A DNA stretch of 30,260 bases from an uncultured Lachnospiraceae bacterium. Lineage in GTDB: Bacteria; Bacillota; Clostridia; Lachnospirales; Lachnospiraceae. This document shows, piece after piece, positions 29,555-30,260 of the stretch. Within the stretch, counting starts at the first letter, position 1; every line of letters starts with the position of its first letter. The notes below the pieces were generated by a model that was given only the letters and a program-made list of their open reading frames with translations, was not told the origin of the DNA and ran no database searches. The DNA lies in NCBI GenBank assembly GCA_910587765.1, contig CAJUNR010000014.1, positions 12,892 through 43,151 on the forward strand, read 5' to 3'. The position numbers and the translations under genes were made by a program.

Positions 29555-30260
29555 ATGGATATTTTCCGTAGAAATTGTGAAAATGGTTCCTGCGGCTGTC
29601 AGGGTCAGCCGAATGTGAGGTGCTGCCCGGGTCCGACCGGCCCTCAGGGTCCCAGAGGGTGTCCGGGTCCGGTTGGCCCCAGAGGCTGCCCGGGCCCGAC
29701 TGGTCCGCAGGGGCCTGCGGGACCGGGCGGGATGGAAGGTCCGCAGGGTCTGCAGGGAGTTCCGGGTCCTGCCGGGGCAACTGGCCCTGCCGGAGCGGTT
29801 GGTCCCCAGGGTCCCACAGGCCCCGCTGGTTCGACCGGTCCGCAGGGTCCGCAGGGCCTGCAGGGCGTCCAGGGTCCTGCCGGTCCCGCCGGAGCGACGG
29901 GCCCAGCCGGGGCAGCCGGTGAAATCGGACCAACGGGAGCGACGGGTCCTGCCGGAGCGGTTGGAGCGACCGGTCCCGCTGGTCCTGCGGGTCCGACCGG
30001 GGCGGCCGGAGCGATGGGCCCAGCCGGAGCAGTTGGTGAGATCGGCCCGACAGGTCCGCAGGGTCCCCAGGGTGTGCAGGGAATCCCGGGTCCTGCCGGG
30101 GCAGTTGGCGCTACCGGCTCGACAGGTCCGACGGGAGCGACAGGTCCTGCCGGAGCGGCTGGCGCCACCGGCCCGACAGGTCCTGCCGGAGTTGCCGGGG
30201 CGACGGGTCCGACGGGAGCGACAGGTCCTGCCGGAGCGGCTGGCGCCACCGGCCCGACAG
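29555..30260 (+). CDS. Collagen-like (Gly-X-Y repeat) protein, partial
   Basis: ATG 29555, with AAGGAG at 29539-29544, opens a frame that stays open to the window end (235 codons seen). The first 25 residues are Cys-rich (Cys8, 13, 15, 23, 24). From Gly26 on there is an unbroken Gly-X-Y series dominated by GPT, GPQ, GPA, GAT and GAA triplets, with more cysteines only in the first few triplets. Such proteins form collagen-like triple helices; BclA-type members make the hair-like nap of the exosporium. No signal peptide is present, in line with a spore-coat or exosporium protein made in the mother cell. The C-terminal domain is beyond the window. Confidence 0.9.
   Translation, partial: MDIFRRNCENGSCGCQGQPNVRCCPGPTGPQGPRGCPGPVGPRGCPGPTGPQGPAGPGGMEGPQGLQGVPGPAGATGPAGAVGPQGPTGPAGSTGPQGPQGLQGVQGPAGPAGATGPAGAAGEIGPTGATGPAGAVGATGPAGPAGPTGAAGAMGPAGAVGEIGPTGPQGPQGVQGIPGPAGAVGATGSTGPTGATGPAGAAGATGPTGPAGVAGATGPTGATGPAGAAGATGPT

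Noticed and set aside
29644..30249. Minus-strand open frame of about 200 codons rich in Pro, Ala and Gly
   Set aside because: It is the exact antisense of the collagen-like repeat; the GC-rich triplet pattern leaves the opposite strand without stops. There is no ribosome binding site.

Overview
The window looks like a chromosomal segment of an anaerobic, probably spore-forming Firmicute of the Lachnospiraceae/Clostridia type. Reasons: the rpsP-khpA-rimM-trmD-rplS order followed by rbgA, rnhB and yraN, the der-plsY-gpsA order, strong AGGAGG-type ribosome binding sites, a GC-rich but clostridial gene style, and strictly anaerobic redox proteins (superoxide reductase, rubredoxin, hemerythrin). 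No rRNA, tRNA or CRISPR array was seen.

Backbone, left part (1-14967). A tandem hairpin repeat precedes rpsP. Then come the ribosome and tRNA maturation genes (rpsP, khpA, rimM, trmD, rplS), two signal-peptidase-I-like genes around rbgA, then rnhB, yraN and a pgeF-type laccase-domain gene. Next are the N-acetylglucosamine-6-phosphate genes nagB-nagA, a convergent long PRPP synthetase gene, and the operon DUF512 radical SAM-der-plsY-gpsA, which ends in a clear terminator. The first signal peptidase homologue has lost both residues of the Ser/Lys catalytic dyad. A roughly 70-100 bp interspersed repeat occurs twice (827-928 and 6973-7045).

Island (about 15.2-28.2 kb). This is a roughly 13-kb accessory element flanked by a 17-bp direct repeat with 16 matches (15247-15263 and 28227-28243). 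It ends with two overlapping large serine recombinase genes. Its cargo comprises a flavin-binding PPOX-fold protein, a 2[4Fe-4S] ferredoxin, a class M (SirTM-type) sirtuin divergent from an HxlR regulator, a zinc-type macrodomain ADP-ribosyl hydrolase and a MATE exporter. A long redox operon follows: DUF134-NifX fusion, hemerythrin, Mrp ATPase, CGGC protein, desulfoferrodoxin, decayed GNAT gene, rubredoxin and an orphan winged-helix regulator. Three promoters in the cargo (before PPOX, before hxlR, before DUF134-NifX) share a near-superimposable box at a fixed distance from their -35 elements. I infer one regulon, probably under the linked thiol-type HxlR protein. The whole reads as a mobile oxygen/thiol-stress module that includes a reversible ADP-ribosylation pair without the GcvH-L/LplA2 partners known from pathogens.

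Recombinase module (24.0-28.2 kb). Four 11-bp-phased repeats and a TTGACA promoter precede a leader ORF that spans two intrinsic terminators and overlaps the next start codon, an attenuator-like layout. It is followed by a truncated sigma-like ORF, a small SHOCT-like ORF and the recombinases.

Backbone, right part (28.3-30.26 kb). A GT2 glycosyltransferase with a helical repeat tail is followed by the start of a collagen-like (Gly-X-Y) protein that runs off the window. It has a possible SigK-type promoter, suggesting a glycosylated spore-surface fibre.
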